From CAYYTU01 sp964474655 (GTDB lineage Bacteria > Chloroflexota > Anaerolineae > B4-G1): a stretch of 63,762 bases of DNA. This document shows, one piece after another, positions 23,137-31,948 of this stretch. The stretch is from assembly GCA_964474655.1 (NCBI GenBank), contig CAYYTU010000013.1, forward strand, positions 1-63,762, given 5' to 3'. Position 1 is the stretch's first letter, and the number at the start of each line of letters is the position of its first letter. The translations under genes and the position numbers were made by a program. The notes under the pieces are model-generated. The model searched no databases. It worked only from the letters and a program-made list of their open reading frames with translations, and was not told the origin of the DNA.

Positions 23137-24447
23137 ATGGCTCGAACATTTAAGCTACCCGATCTGGGAGAGGGTATCCACGAGGCCGAGATCGTCGACG
23201 TGCTGGTCTCGGTGGGTGACGAGGTTGAAGAGGGCGACGACATTCTGGTGGTGGAGACGGACAAGGCTGCCGTCGACATCCCCTCGCCTTACACCGGTAC
23301 GATTGACGGCATTAACGTCGTGTCCGGCGATCTGGTCCACGTGGGCGATGAGATCGTCGTGTTCAGCGGCGGTGAAGAGGATCTGGCCGAGGAAGCGGCG
23401 GCGGAGCCAGAGCCAGGACCAGAGCCAGAGGGGGCGCCCGCCGAAGTTGAAGAGGCCGCTGCCCCCGAGCCGGAGCCCGCCCCGAAGCGCGAGGGGCCGG
23501 TGCCGGCTTCACCATCCACGCGCCGACTGGCCCGCGAGCTGGGTGTCGATCTGCATGCGGTGCCGCCGACCGGCCCGGCCGGTCGGGTGACGGCCGAGGA
23601 CGTGCGTGCGTTCGCCGAACGAGAGGAAGAAGAAGTGGCCCCCGAGCGTCCGCCGGTGGAGGCGCCCGCGGTGGTTCCCGCCGGCGCCGCGCCGGAATTG
23701 CCCGACTTCACTCGCTGGGGCGAGACGGAGCGGATGCCGCTGCGCTCGGTGCGTCGGGCGACGGCGAAGCAGATGGCGCTCTCCTGGTCGCAAGTTCCGC
23801 ACGTCAACCACGAAGATATGGTGGACATCACCGATCTGGAACGGTTTCGGCAGAAGTACAAGGACGAAATCAAGGAGCAGGGCGGTCGGCTGACGCCGAC
23901 GGTCTTCGCGATGAAGGCCGTTGTGGCGGCCCTGAAGGCCCATCCGCGCTTCAACGCCAGCCTCGATGCGGAAACTGAGGAGATCGTGCTCAAGCACTAT
24001 TATCACATCGGCATCGCGGTCGATACCGACCGGGGCCTGTTGGTGCCTGTGATCAAGGACGTGGATCAGAAGAGCATCACGGAGCTGTCCATCGAGCTGT
24101 ACGACATCGCGCGGCGGACCCGCTCCGGCGAGGCGTCGCTGGAGGATCTGCAGGGCGGGACGTTCACCATCACCAACATCGGCATCCTCGGTGGCACGTC
24201 GTTCTTCCCGATCATCAACTATCCAGAGGTGGCGATCCTGGGGATGGCCCGGGCCCGCTGGGAGCCGGTCGTGCAGCGGCGCCTTGATGAGCAGGGCGAA
24301 GAGACGTTCGTGACTGAACCGCGGTATATGCTGCCGCTGAACATCTCGTTCGATCATCGCGTCGTCGACGGCGCCGATGCTGCGCGGTTTATGAACGTGG
24401 TCAAGGAGGCACTGGAGAACCCGGAGCGGTTGTTGCTGATGATGTAG
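23137..24447 (+). CDS. pdhC: Dihydrolipoamide acetyltransferase (E2)
   Basis: A 436-residue E2 core. One lipoyl domain (residues 1-80) has the lipoylation Lys 43 in VETDKAAVDIP. An Ala/Glu/Pro-rich linker leads to a peripheral subunit-binding domain (about 122-165). A second linker is followed by the catalytic CAT domain (about 200-436) with NISFDHRVVDGADAA, including His and Asp of the active site. It transfers acetyl groups to CoA and ties E1 to E3. Only one lipoyl domain, as in many non-proteobacterial enzymes. AGGAAGGAGATTGC precedes the ATG. Confidence 0.94.
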   Translation: MARTFKLPDLGEGIHEAEIVDVLVSVGDEVEEGDDILVVETDKAAVDIPSPYTGTIDGINVVSGDLVHVGDEIVVFSGGEEDLAEEAAAEPEPGPEPEGAPAEVEEAAAPEPEPAPKREGPVPASPSTRRLARELGVDLHAVPPTGPAGRVTAEDVRAFAEREEEEVAPERPPVEAPAVVPAGAAPELPDFTRWGETERMPLRSVRRATAKQMALSWSQVPHVNHEDMVDITDLERFRQKYKDEIKEQGGRLTPTVFAMKAVVAALKAHPRFNASLDAETEEIVLKHYYHIGIAVDTDRGLLVPVIKDVDQKSITELSIELYDIARRTRSGEASLEDLQGGTFTITNIGILGGTSFFPIINYPEVAILGMARARWEPVVQRRLDEQGEETFVTEPRYMLPLNISFDHRVVDGADAARFMNVVKEALENPERLLLMM

Positions 24448-24543
24448 AGCCCCCTGTCTTTTATTTGCTTCTTGATTTGCTTTTTGATCTCAAGTTGCTG
24501 ATTAATGGGCGATTCATTTGGGTGAGTGAAGGAGAAGATCGGT

Positions 24544-25968
24544 ATGGTAATGGGCGAGCAGACGCTTGAAACGGAAGTGGCGGTGATCGGCGGTGGGCCA
24601 GGCGGTTACGCGGCGGCCTTCCGCGCGGCCGACCTGGGGCTCGAAGTGACCTTGATCAATCAGGAGGATCGATTGGGCGGCGTCTGTCTGTTGCGGGGTT
24701 GCATCCCGTCGAAGGCGTTGCTGGAAGTCTCCAAGGTACTCCACGATGCCCGGCAGGCCAGCGCCTGGGGCGTGACGTTCGACGATCCCGAGATCGACGT
24801 GGAGGCGATTCGTAAGTGGAAGGAGCGCGTCGTCAGACGATTGGTGAACGGCCTGGAGCATCTGGCCGAGCGGCGCGACGTGCAGCTGCTCCAGGCGCGG
24901 GCCACCTTCGAGGCGCCGAACCAGCTGCGGCTACAGGGTGGTGAGGTAGCGCACGTCAAGTTCGAGCACGCCATCCTGGCGACGGGCTCTACGCCCATCC
25001 CACTGCCCGGCGTCGCGTTTGGCGAGCGGGTGATGGACAACGGCAGGGCTCTGGCGCTGCAGGACGTCCCGGATCGCTTGCTGGTGGTCGGCGGGGGCTA
25101 CACGGGCCTGGAGATGGGCTCGGTCTATGCGGCGCTGGGCAGCCGCGTCAGCGTGGTGGAGATGACCGATAGTTTGCTTCCACACGCGGACAAGGATCTG
25201 GTTCGGCCGCTGGCGCGCCGTGCGCGGGACATCTTCGATACCATCTACCTGGAGACGAAAGTCGCCCAGGCGGAGGAGCACGACGATCACGTCTCGGTGA
25301 CGCTGGAGGGCGACGTGGAGGACGAGGATGCGGAGCAGACCTTCGACCGGGCGCTGGTGGCCATCGGGCGCCGGCCTAATTCTGGAGAGATTGGACTGGA
25401 GAACACAAGCGTCGAGGTGGACGAGCGCGGCTTCATCGTCGTCGACGAGCAGCAGCGCACGGCCGAGAAGCGCATCTTCGCCATCGGCGACGTGGTCGGC
25501 GGGCCGATGCTGGCCCACAAGGCAATGCGCGAGGGGAAGGTGGCAGCCGAGGTGATCGCCGGGCAGCCGGCGGCCTTCGATGTGCGTTGCATCCCGTCGG
25601 TCGTCTATACCGATCCGCAGATCGCCTGGTGTGGCCTGATGGAGGACGAGGCCCGCGAGCAGGGTCACGAAGTCGAGGTGGGCCGCTTCCCGTGGGCGGC
25701 TTCAGGGCGCGCGCTCACGATGGGCGCCCGCGAGGGGTTGACGAAGATGGTCTTCGACGCCGAGACCGAGCGGGTGTTGGGCGTCGGCATCGTCGGGCGG
25801 GGCGCCGAGGATATGATCGCCGAGGGCGCGCTGGCGGTGGAGATGGGCGCGCTGGCGCAGGATCTGGCGTTGACGATCCATCCCCATCCCACGCTGGCCG
25901 AGACGGAATCGGAGGCGGCGGATGCGTTTCTGGGCCTGGCGACGCATATCCTATCGCGGAAGAAATGA
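24544..25968 (+). CDS. lpdA: Dihydrolipoamide dehydrogenase (E3)
   Basis: A 474-residue FAD disulphide oxidoreductase. The FAD-binding GGGPGGYAAAF is near the N-terminus. The redox disulphide is in GGVCLLRGCIPSK (Cys-X4-Cys). The NAD domain has VVGGGYTGLEMGSVYAALG. The interface base is His in HPHPTLAE near the C-terminus. It reoxidises the lipoyl arm of E2 with NAD+. The ATG at 24544 has GAAGGAGAAG upstream; a GTG at 24526 is possible. It is the last core gene of the PDH operon. A 97-base T-rich gap precedes it. Confidence 0.94.
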   Translation: MVMGEQTLETEVAVIGGGPGGYAAAFRAADLGLEVTLINQEDRLGGVCLLRGCIPSKALLEVSKVLHDARQASAWGVTFDDPEIDVEAIRKWKERVVRRLVNGLEHLAERRDVQLLQARATFEAPNQLRLQGGEVAHVKFEHAILATGSTPIPLPGVAFGERVMDNGRALALQDVPDRLLVVGGGYTGLEMGSVYAALGSRVSVVEMTDSLLPHADKDLVRPLARRARDIFDTIYLETKVAQAEEHDDHVSVTLEGDVEDEDAEQTFDRALVAIGRRPNSGEIGLENTSVEVDERGFIVVDEQQRTAEKRIFAIGDVVGGPMLAHKAMREGKVAAEVIAGQPAAFDVRCIPSVVYTDPQIAWCGLMEDEAREQGHEVEVGRFPWAASGRALTMGAREGLTKMVFDAETERVLGVGIVGRGAEDMIAEGALAVEMGALAQDLALTIHPHPTLAETESEAADAFLGLATHILSRKK

Positions 25969-26027
25969 TGCTTGATGAGGTAAGATCGGGACGTCCGAGG
26001 ACGTCTGTGTGATGAGGAGGTAGCGAG

Positions 26028-26252
26028 ATGAGCCCGAGAGATAAAATTGAGTGCGAATGTGAATATGCGGAGTGCGACCAGTACTTTTCCACGGGGCGAG
26101 GTTTTTTGCAACGAACCTTTATCTGTCACCGTCCTGGCAAGGAGGGGAGCTGGTGCGTGCTCAATGCTTTCGTAGACGGCGAGTGTGATTTCACCCGCGC
26201 CCAGAAGGAACAAGAAGCGCAGGAAGAGACTGAGCCTGAGAAGGCGTCGTGA
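26028..26252 (+). CDS. Small cysteine-rich hypothetical protein
   Basis: A 74-residue protein with six cysteines (9, 11, 16, 33, 43, 53) and an acidic tail (residues 58-74). The spacing CEC-X4-C then single cysteines does not match a known finger that I recognise. GAGGAGGTAGCG precedes the ATG. It lies between lpdA and the OsmC gene, so it probably belongs to the redox island. It may bind a metal or a cluster. No function can be assigned. Confidence 0.65.
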   Translation: MSPRDKIECECEYAECDQYFSTGRGFLQRTFICHRPGKEGSWCVLNAFVDGECDFTRAQKEQEAQEETEPEKAS

Positions 26253-26307
26253 TTGAGCGCTTGCGTCGATCGTCGACGTGAGCTTATCTAGGCAGGAGGA
26301 ATTGCTT

Positions 26308-26736
26308 ATGGGAGAACGTGTCATCGTTCGTCAAGATAGTGATTTCATCACCGAGGTTCTGGCTGTTGATCCACACGACCCAGGCTCTGATGAATTTAGT
26401 GAGGTGCATCATCTCCATCAGCTGACGCCTTACGGCATGCTGATGACGAGTATCGCCTCCTGTACCGGGATTGTGCTCCACACGTATGCTCAGCATCATG
26501 ATCTGCCACTGGAGGAAGTGGAGTTGCGCCTGGAGTATGACCGTGTCTTTGCCGAGGACTGTGAGGATTGCGAGCAAATCGGCGAGTACAAAGAGCACAT
26601 TGAGGAGGAGATTGAGCTGCGCGGCGACTTGACACAGAGCGACAAGGAGCGGCTCTATCGGGTCTCGCTCCAGTGCCCAATTCATAAGATCGTCAGCCAC
26701 GGGGCCGAGGTGCGATCCTATCTGGCAGAGGAGTAG
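26308..26736 (+). CDS. OsmC/Ohr family protein
   Basis: A 142-residue OsmC-like protein. The first redox Cys is in SIASCTGIVLHTYAQHHDL (near residue 52), on the long central helix as in OsmC. The second Cys is in LQCPIHK (near residue 125). Between them, CEDC near residue 90 is an additional pair unusual for the family. The two family cysteines suggest thiol peroxidase activity toward organic hydroperoxides. GGAGGAATTGCTT precedes the ATG at 26308; the frame is open to 26278. Neighbours support peroxide defence. Confidence 0.86.
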   Translation: MGERVIVRQDSDFITEVLAVDPHDPGSDEFSEVHHLHQLTPYGMLMTSIASCTGIVLHTYAQHHDLPLEEVELRLEYDRVFAEDCEDCEQIGEYKEHIEEEIELRGDLTQSDKERLYRVSLQCPIHKIVSHGAEVRSYLAEE

Positions 26737-26763
26737 TGTGGTAGGGGAGTGGAAAGGAGTGTT

Positions 26764-27363
26764 GTGAGTAGATTAAAGGAGATGGGAACGCCTATCTTTT
26801 GGGCTGAAGGTCACCCGGGCCCCTTGCAGGGTGAGGGATGGAAGGTGGAGCTGGGCGGGCTGGTGGAGAATCCGGTCACGCTGACTTATCGAGAAATCTT
26901 GGGGTTCCCCAAGGCCGTCGCTGATGCGCGGTTGACCTCTGTATCTGGCTTTAGCGTGCGGGGGAAGTGGAGCGGTGTGCGGCTCAGCACCTTGTTTCAC
27001 CTGGTCGGGCCTAAACCTGGGGTCTCGCACGTCCAGTTCATCTCCTATCGCGAGATATACACCACGGCCATCACGATGGAGGTGGCCAGGAAGGCGCGTA
27101 CGTTGCTGGCTTATGCTTTCGACGGGGAGCCGCTAGAGAGCGATTATGGCGGGCCGGTGCGAATCTTCTGTCCTTACCTTTGGGGGTATAAGTCGGCCAA
27201 GAGCGTTGTGGGCATCAATCTGCTCGATCATCCGGCTCCGGGCTACTGGGAGGTGCGCGGTTATCCGGACGAGGCAGAGATCAAGCCGCGCCGTATTCTC
27301 GACATCAACAGCGGTGAGTGGCGGCGTATCGCCGGCGGTGAGGTGACCGAGTTTCTGGATTAG
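26764..27363 (+). CDS. Molybdopterin-fold oxidoreductase (sulfite oxidase/MsrP-like) with Ser in place of the Mo-ligand Cys
   Basis: A 199-residue cytoplasmic domain of the SUOX/YedY fold, without signal peptide or dimerisation domain. Family segments are WKVELGGLVENPVTLTYREIL, FSVRGKWSGVRLSTLF, YGGPVRIFCPYLWGYKSAKSVVGI and GYWEVRGYPDEAE. At the position of the Mo-coordinating cysteine (normally TCVSGWS) the sequence is LTSVSGFS, Ser 59 (codon TCT). It may bind pterin without normal catalysis or have diverged. The GTG at 26764 follows AAGGAGTGTT. It ends the island; a convergent gene follows. Confidence 0.82.
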   Translation: MSRLKEMGTPIFWAEGHPGPLQGEGWKVELGGLVENPVTLTYREILGFPKAVADARLTSVSGFSVRGKWSGVRLSTLFHLVGPKPGVSHVQFISYREIYTTAITMEVARKARTLLAYAFDGEPLESDYGGPVRIFCPYLWGYKSAKSVVGINLLDHPAPGYWEVRGYPDEAEIKPRRILDINSGEWRRIAGGEVTEFLD

Positions 27364-27381
27364 ATCAGGCTCCTGCGATTA

Positions 27382-27408
27382 GACTGAGACTGAGACTGAG
27401 ACTGAGAC
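27382..27408 (+). repeat. Hexanucleotide tandem repeat GACTGA, 4.5 copies
   Basis: A perfect run of GACTGA units immediately downstream of the oxidoreductase stop. It is a simple microsatellite in noncoding DNA and may vary in copy number. Confidence 0.9.
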
Positions 27409-27434
27409 ATACGACGTAGCCATATATGGACGCC

Positions 27435-27472
27435 ATCGGGCGATCTCTTTTGGAGATCGCCCGATAATCGTT
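27435..27472 (+). terminator. Long terminator hairpin at the end of the redox island
   Basis: Perfect 13-bp stem ATCGGGCGATCTC (27435-27447) with GAGATCGCCCGAT (27453-27465), loop TTTTG, then AATCGTTTCTATT. Probably terminates the plus-strand unit. Three more hairpins follow up to 27602 (see findings). Confidence 0.7.
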
Positions 27473-27624
27473 TCTATTGGTCACGAAGACTCTACGCAAG
27501 TTTTGCATACGCCTCTTCGGAAGAGGAATCGTTCGTCGTGGGAACGATGAAGCAGCCTCCCCGCTATTGCTGACTGCGATAAATCCCCCATCAGTCGGGG
27601 ATAGCGCTGATTTTGGGCCGATGC

Positions 27625-28263
27625 TCACTCCATATCCAGGATCACTACCTCCATCGGCGCGTTATCTTTGAGGGTTTGAGCATCTTCCAGCGAGCCGATT
27701 CCCCGTCCCACGTGCATCGGGACGGCTATTTGAGGTTGGATCTCCTTTGCTGCCTCCACCGCCTCGTCGGCGTTCATAACGTAGGTCCCGCTCACGGGCA
27801 AGAAGGCGATATCGATCGCTTTCTCCTGTAGGTTGGCCATCTCGGGGATGTGATCGGTGTCCCCGGCGTGGTAGATGCATTGTCCGTTCAGGGTGATGAT
27901 GAAGCCCACGTGCCCGGCCTCCTTGGGATGGAAAAGCTCGCCGGGGCTGCGGAATTTGTTGATGTTGTAGGCCGGCACGGCTTCCACTTCGATCTTTTTC
28001 ACCGTGATTTTATCCCCTGGCCCCACAATGCGGACATCGCCTTCCAGTTTCTCCGCCGCAGCGGCGATGGTCACGATGGTTGTATCGTCCTTTTGGACCT
28101 TGGAGACGTCCTCGGGTGAACAATGGTCGTAATGCTCGTGCGTGATGAAGATCACATCGGCTGGGGGGTGCTCTCCGCTCAGTTCGTAAGGGTCGAAGTA
28201 GATAGTGAGCGGTTCGTCGATTCGAACGGTATCGTGACCGAGCCAATGAATAGCCTCTAGCAT
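27625..28263 (-). CDS. Metallo-beta-lactamase-fold hydrolase (UlaG/UPF0173-like)
   Basis: A 212-residue MBL-fold protein. The metal-binding motif is ITHEHYDHCSPED (about residues 40-52), with further ligands in YHAGDTDHIPEM and the final VPMHVG. The pattern fits the UlaG-like/UPF0173 group of metal-dependent hydrolases, often of unknown substrate. AAAAAGGAGGGAAAACG precedes the ATG. It converges with the oxidoreductase gene. Its ligands are intact, unlike the MBL-fold protein at 46744. Confidence 0.9.
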   Translation of the reverse strand: MLEAIHWLGHDTVRIDEPLTIYFDPYELSGEHPPADVIFITHEHYDHCSPEDVSKVQKDDTTIVTIAAAAEKLEGDVRIVGPGDKITVKKIEVEAVPAYNINKFRSPGELFHPKEAGHVGFIITLNGQCIYHAGDTDHIPEMANLQEKAIDIAFLPVSGTYVMNADEAVEAAKEIQPQIAVPMHVGRGIGSLEDAQTLKDNAPMEVVILDME

Positions 28264-28394
28264 CGTTTTCCCTCCTTTTTACATATTCTCTGTTTATATC
28301 GGACTATCTGTGTCAGGCCATCTATGCATCGGGAAAAGTATACCACGACCCGGCTGGCGATCTCAATCTCTCGACCTGCCAGCTCCTGGTGTTG

Positions 28395-31300
28395 TTACGG
28401 CCTGGCGGCGTCCAGCAGCGCATCTACTTGATAACCGGATGCCTCTTCGGCTCGTTGTAACGTTTCTACGGTGTTGTAAAGCGCGGCGAGCGTCTCGACG
28501 GCTTCGGCCGGCGAACGGCCCATATCGGCGCTGATGGTCACCGTCGCACTCACGAACATCCACCAGAGCAGCTGCTTGAAGGACTCCTGGTTGAACCACA
28601 GTACGTCCTGGTAGCGGTTGATCTGGAGGAAGCGTCGCACGTCCTCGTCCTCCAGCCACGAGGTCAGTATCTGGTACGCACGGTTCTCCCTGGAGGCCTC
28701 TGTTTGGAACCAGCCCTGATGCGCGGTGAGAATCTTGATCGTGACCACTGACCGCTGGGCCGAGCCCTCGTCCAGCCCCTGATCTTGCAGGGTCTTAGCG
28801 ATGATTTTTCCCAGCAACCACTCGTCGATCCAGCTGCGGCCCACCTGGGCGAAATGCTCTTCGTCTACCATCTTACCCAGGTTGTGAGTGAATAGCCAGC
28901 TCAACAGCGTGAACCAAGTTTCCGTTTCGTCAAGGCCTACCTCAGGCGTCTTCGCAGGGCCAGACCGGAGGTAGTCGACGATCATCTCCGGCAGATCGAG
29001 CTGGCTCTCCGGCGTCGGCAGCTCCAGGGCCGCTTCCAATTTTCGCCTTGTCTCAGCGGCGACCGCTTTTCCATCGGCGCTCGTTCCGGTCAGCTGCTTG
29101 ACTGCCTGGAGGAGGAGGTTCAGCTTCTCCTCTACTTCCTCGATCAACTGTCCTTGCTTTCTCGCTTCCTCTCCGATTCGCTCTATCGCTCTCATCAGGG
29201 CGCGGAACGGCTGGTGGATCGGCTGCAAGAGCACTTCTTTCAGGGCTTCGTCGATGCTCGGCACGCCGCGTCCGTCCAGGTAGGAGGTCAGCTGAGCGTA
29301 TTGGCCCCATTCGGTATCCTGGATCTCCCGAAAGTCGAGAAAGACGTGGTGCTTGTAAGCGCCCAGTTCGATGTATAGCCCTTTCTCGTGCAGCTGGCGG
29401 TTGTTGCGGATGAACTCCAGGCCAGAGATGTGATCGCGGAAGATGGTGAATGTCTCCGGATCGTCGCGCAGCTTCAGCCCCTCGCCGATGGTTTGCTGCA
29501 CGATGTGCTGTCCGTCGTCGGTCTTTACCGCGTAGCCGACCGATCTCCGGACCCAGCCGCGGGCTTCGGCGTACTTGTTGTGGTAGACGACCAGGGCTTT
29601 CTCGCCATCGGTCCGGTTCGAATAGGCGAAGACGTCCTCGTTGACGTGGCCCTCCGGTGCGAAGAAGTCATACAATCGAAAGTTCTTTACGTCGGCGAAA
29701 AGGTAACGCTTGCGCAGCAGCGGGAAGATCTCGCGCTCATGCCGCTCCACCAGGTAGGGATCGGGGTCCTCGTCCCAGTAGGCCCGTTGGAACTCCATAC
29801 CGTACTTTTCGGCGTAGCCCTGAATCTGCCCGTGGCCGAACATCGGCAGGCCAGGCATCGTCGCCAACATAGTGCAGATGCCGAAGTATTTATCCCCCTT
29901 GCCGAACTGATCGACCGCCGTGCGCTCGTCCGGGTTGTTCATAAAATTGACGTAGCGCTTCATAATGCGCGGGTCGAACTCAAGCGTGTTCTTCATCACG
30001 CTGCGGTACTTGGCGTTATCTTCGTCGCGCAGCATATTCATAAAGGCGCTGTTGTAGACGCGGTGCATGCCGAGCGTGCGCACGAAGTAGCCCTCCATCA
30101 GCCAGAAGGCCTCGGCCAGCAGCAGCGTATCCGGCACTTCCTCCGCCACGCGGTCGACCACCTCGCGCCAGAACTCCTGCGGCATCAGTTCGTCGATCTG
30201 CTGCCGCGTCATACTGTGCTCCGCCCGCGAGGGGATGGCGCCGCCGGTACCCGGCTCCGGGAACCAGAGGCGCTGGTAATGCTTCTTCGCCAGCGTCATC
30301 GCCGCGTCGAAGCGGATGATGGGGAACTTGCGGGCCACCTCTAGGATCGTCTGGATCACGGCCTCGCGTACCTCTTCCTTGAGGAAGTTCAATTGGGCTG
30401 TGTCGTTCCAAGGCATGCTGGTGCCGTCGTTGCCGTGGTAGATGTACTTCTCGTCGCCGGTCCAGTGATCGACGCGCTTGAAGACCACCGCAGCGTCGGA
30501 GCGGTCGTAGTAATGATCCTCCAGGTAGATGCCGACCCGGTCATCCCAGGAGAGATTGGGTCCGTTGAATCTGTAGGAGGGGAAGGGGCTGTGCTCTTGC
30601 CCGATGAACCAGTCGGGGTGTTCGATCACCCACTGGGAGTCGATGCCCATGTGATTGGGCACCATATCGCTGGCCAGCCGGATGCCCCGTCGCCAGGCGC
30701 GATCCCGCAGGTTCTCGTAGGCGCCCTCGCCGCCCAGGTCGTCCGCGATGCGATAATCGAATACCGAATAGGCCGAGGCGACGGCCTCCGGGTTGCCCAT
30801 CATCTGTTTGATGCGCTTCGAGGCTGCGCTGCGCTTCCAAAGTCCGATCAGCCAGAGGCCAGTGAAGCCTTGCCGCGCCAGCGTGTCCAACTCCTCGTCG
30901 GGGATCTGGTCGAGCCGCGTGATGGAACGCTCGTATTTCTTTGAAAGCTGATCCAGCCAGACGTAGGCGTTCTTGGCCAGCAGCACTACATTGGGCATCC
31001 AGTCCTGGTCGGGGCTGAAACGTTCGTACTCCGCCTCTAATCCGGCGAACTCGTAGACGCGGCTGGGGCCGGGACCCATAAAGATAGCCTTTTCCTCCTC
31101 GGCGATCAAATCGAGGCTGCCGAGCAGGCGGTAGAGGTACTTCCCCAGCAGGGGGCCCCAGCGCTGCCGTATAAACTCCAGCTGCTCGGAGAGGGAATGG
31201 GGTGAGGCCAGCGACGGCCCGCGCAGCATATCGATCAGACTCTCGTTATCGGGGCCGAAGCGAGGCTGAGTCTCGAAGAACGTGTGCATCTGGTCCATCA

Positions 31301-31859
31301 TCTGGCGATAGGCCGTCTCCCGGGCCAAGTCGGCGTCGTCGAACAGCTCGCGGAAGGGCGAGAAGCCCGGGTTCTCGTTGGCGAGCCAGAGCATCAGCAT
31401 CTCCTCCAGCACGATCTGCCGGTGGGGGACGCCGGCCGTTTCGCCTTCCAGGTACTCGCCCACGCTCATTTCCTGGCGGTAGACGGTCAGCGGCGGGAAC
31501 TGGTCCACGAAGCGGCGCAGGGCTTTATCGACGGCCTCTGGCCCGACCGCCTCGCGCAGCCAGTCCAGCGCCTCTGCCATCACCGTCGCTTTCTTCTGCT
31601 CGCGGTAGAGCCCGACGATGTAGTGGAGGATCTCGTCGATCAGGCCCATGGCGTTGATCTGCCCGGCCTTGACCGCCCGCTCCGGGTAACGGGATAGGTC
31701 ACGCCGCTCGTTCATCCGCTGGGCGAAGGTCCGCGCGGCGTGAAAGTTGGCGAAGATGACGTTGCCGGTCAGGCTGAAGAGCGCCTGATCGAACTGGTAC
31801 AGCTCCCGCGCCTGACGGGAGATATGGAATTCCATCGTGACACATAGTGCGCGGTCCAT
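28395..31859 (-). CDS. Large GH13 alpha-amylase family enzyme
   Basis: A 1154-residue alpha-glucan-type enzyme. The first 270 residues form a helical N-terminal region of unknown role. The GH13 barrel follows with ASDMVPNHMGID (conserved region I), nucleophile Asp in IIRFDAAMTL, acid/base Glu in LLLAEAF and the third Asp in FMNNPDERT (about residues 503, 568 and 629). A long helical C-terminal part (about 830-1150) has no match I recognise. There is no signal peptide, so it should act in the cytoplasm on stored or imported glucans. The ATG at 31859 has AAGGAGGAGCC upstream; the frame opens 15 codons earlier. Confidence 0.88.
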   Translation of the reverse strand: MDRALCVTMEFHISRQARELYQFDQALFSLTGNVIFANFHAARTFAQRMNERRDLSRYPERAVKAGQINAMGLIDEILHYIVGLYREQKKATVMAEALDWLREAVGPEAVDKALRRFVDQFPPLTVYRQEMSVGEYLEGETAGVPHRQIVLEEMLMLWLANENPGFSPFRELFDDADLARETAYRQMMDQMHTFFETQPRFGPDNESLIDMLRGPSLASPHSLSEQLEFIRQRWGPLLGKYLYRLLGSLDLIAEEEKAIFMGPGPSRVYEFAGLEAEYERFSPDQDWMPNVVLLAKNAYVWLDQLSKKYERSITRLDQIPDEELDTLARQGFTGLWLIGLWKRSAASKRIKQMMGNPEAVASAYSVFDYRIADDLGGEGAYENLRDRAWRRGIRLASDMVPNHMGIDSQWVIEHPDWFIGQEHSPFPSYRFNGPNLSWDDRVGIYLEDHYYDRSDAAVVFKRVDHWTGDEKYIYHGNDGTSMPWNDTAQLNFLKEEVREAVIQTILEVARKFPIIRFDAAMTLAKKHYQRLWFPEPGTGGAIPSRAEHSMTRQQIDELMPQEFWREVVDRVAEEVPDTLLLAEAFWLMEGYFVRTLGMHRVYNSAFMNMLRDEDNAKYRSVMKNTLEFDPRIMKRYVNFMNNPDERTAVDQFGKGDKYFGICTMLATMPGLPMFGHGQIQGYAEKYGMEFQRAYWDEDPDPYLVERHEREIFPLLRKRYLFADVKNFRLYDFFAPEGHVNEDVFAYSNRTDGEKALVVYHNKYAEARGWVRRSVGYAVKTDDGQHIVQQTIGEGLKLRDDPETFTIFRDHISGLEFIRNNRQLHEKGLYIELGAYKHHVFLDFREIQDTEWGQYAQLTSYLDGRGVPSIDEALKEVLLQPIHQPFRALMRAIERIGEEARKQGQLIEEVEEKLNLLLQAVKQLTGTSADGKAVAAETRRKLEAALELPTPESQLDLPEMIVDYLRSGPAKTPEVGLDETETWFTLLSWLFTHNLGKMVDEEHFAQVGRSWIDEWLLGKIIAKTLQDQGLDEGSAQRSVVTIKILTAHQGWFQTEASRENRAYQILTSWLEDEDVRRFLQINRYQDVLWFNQESFKQLLWWMFVSATVTISADMGRSPAEAVETLAALYNTVETLQRAEEASGYQVDALLDAARP

Positions 31860-31948
31860 TAGGGGCTCCTCCTTACCAGCGGCGTGGCTTCGAGCGTTAT
31901 TCAAAGCTCCAGAGACCGGAAGTGGTTTGCGCTGGCGACTTCTGATGG

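Noticed and set aside
26764..27363. A second selenocysteine site at the missing Mo ligand
   Set aside because: The codon is TCT (Ser), not TGA, so no recoding is possible.
27382..27408. CRISPR-like repeat array
   Set aside because: The units are 6 bases in direct succession without spacers, so this is a microsatellite.
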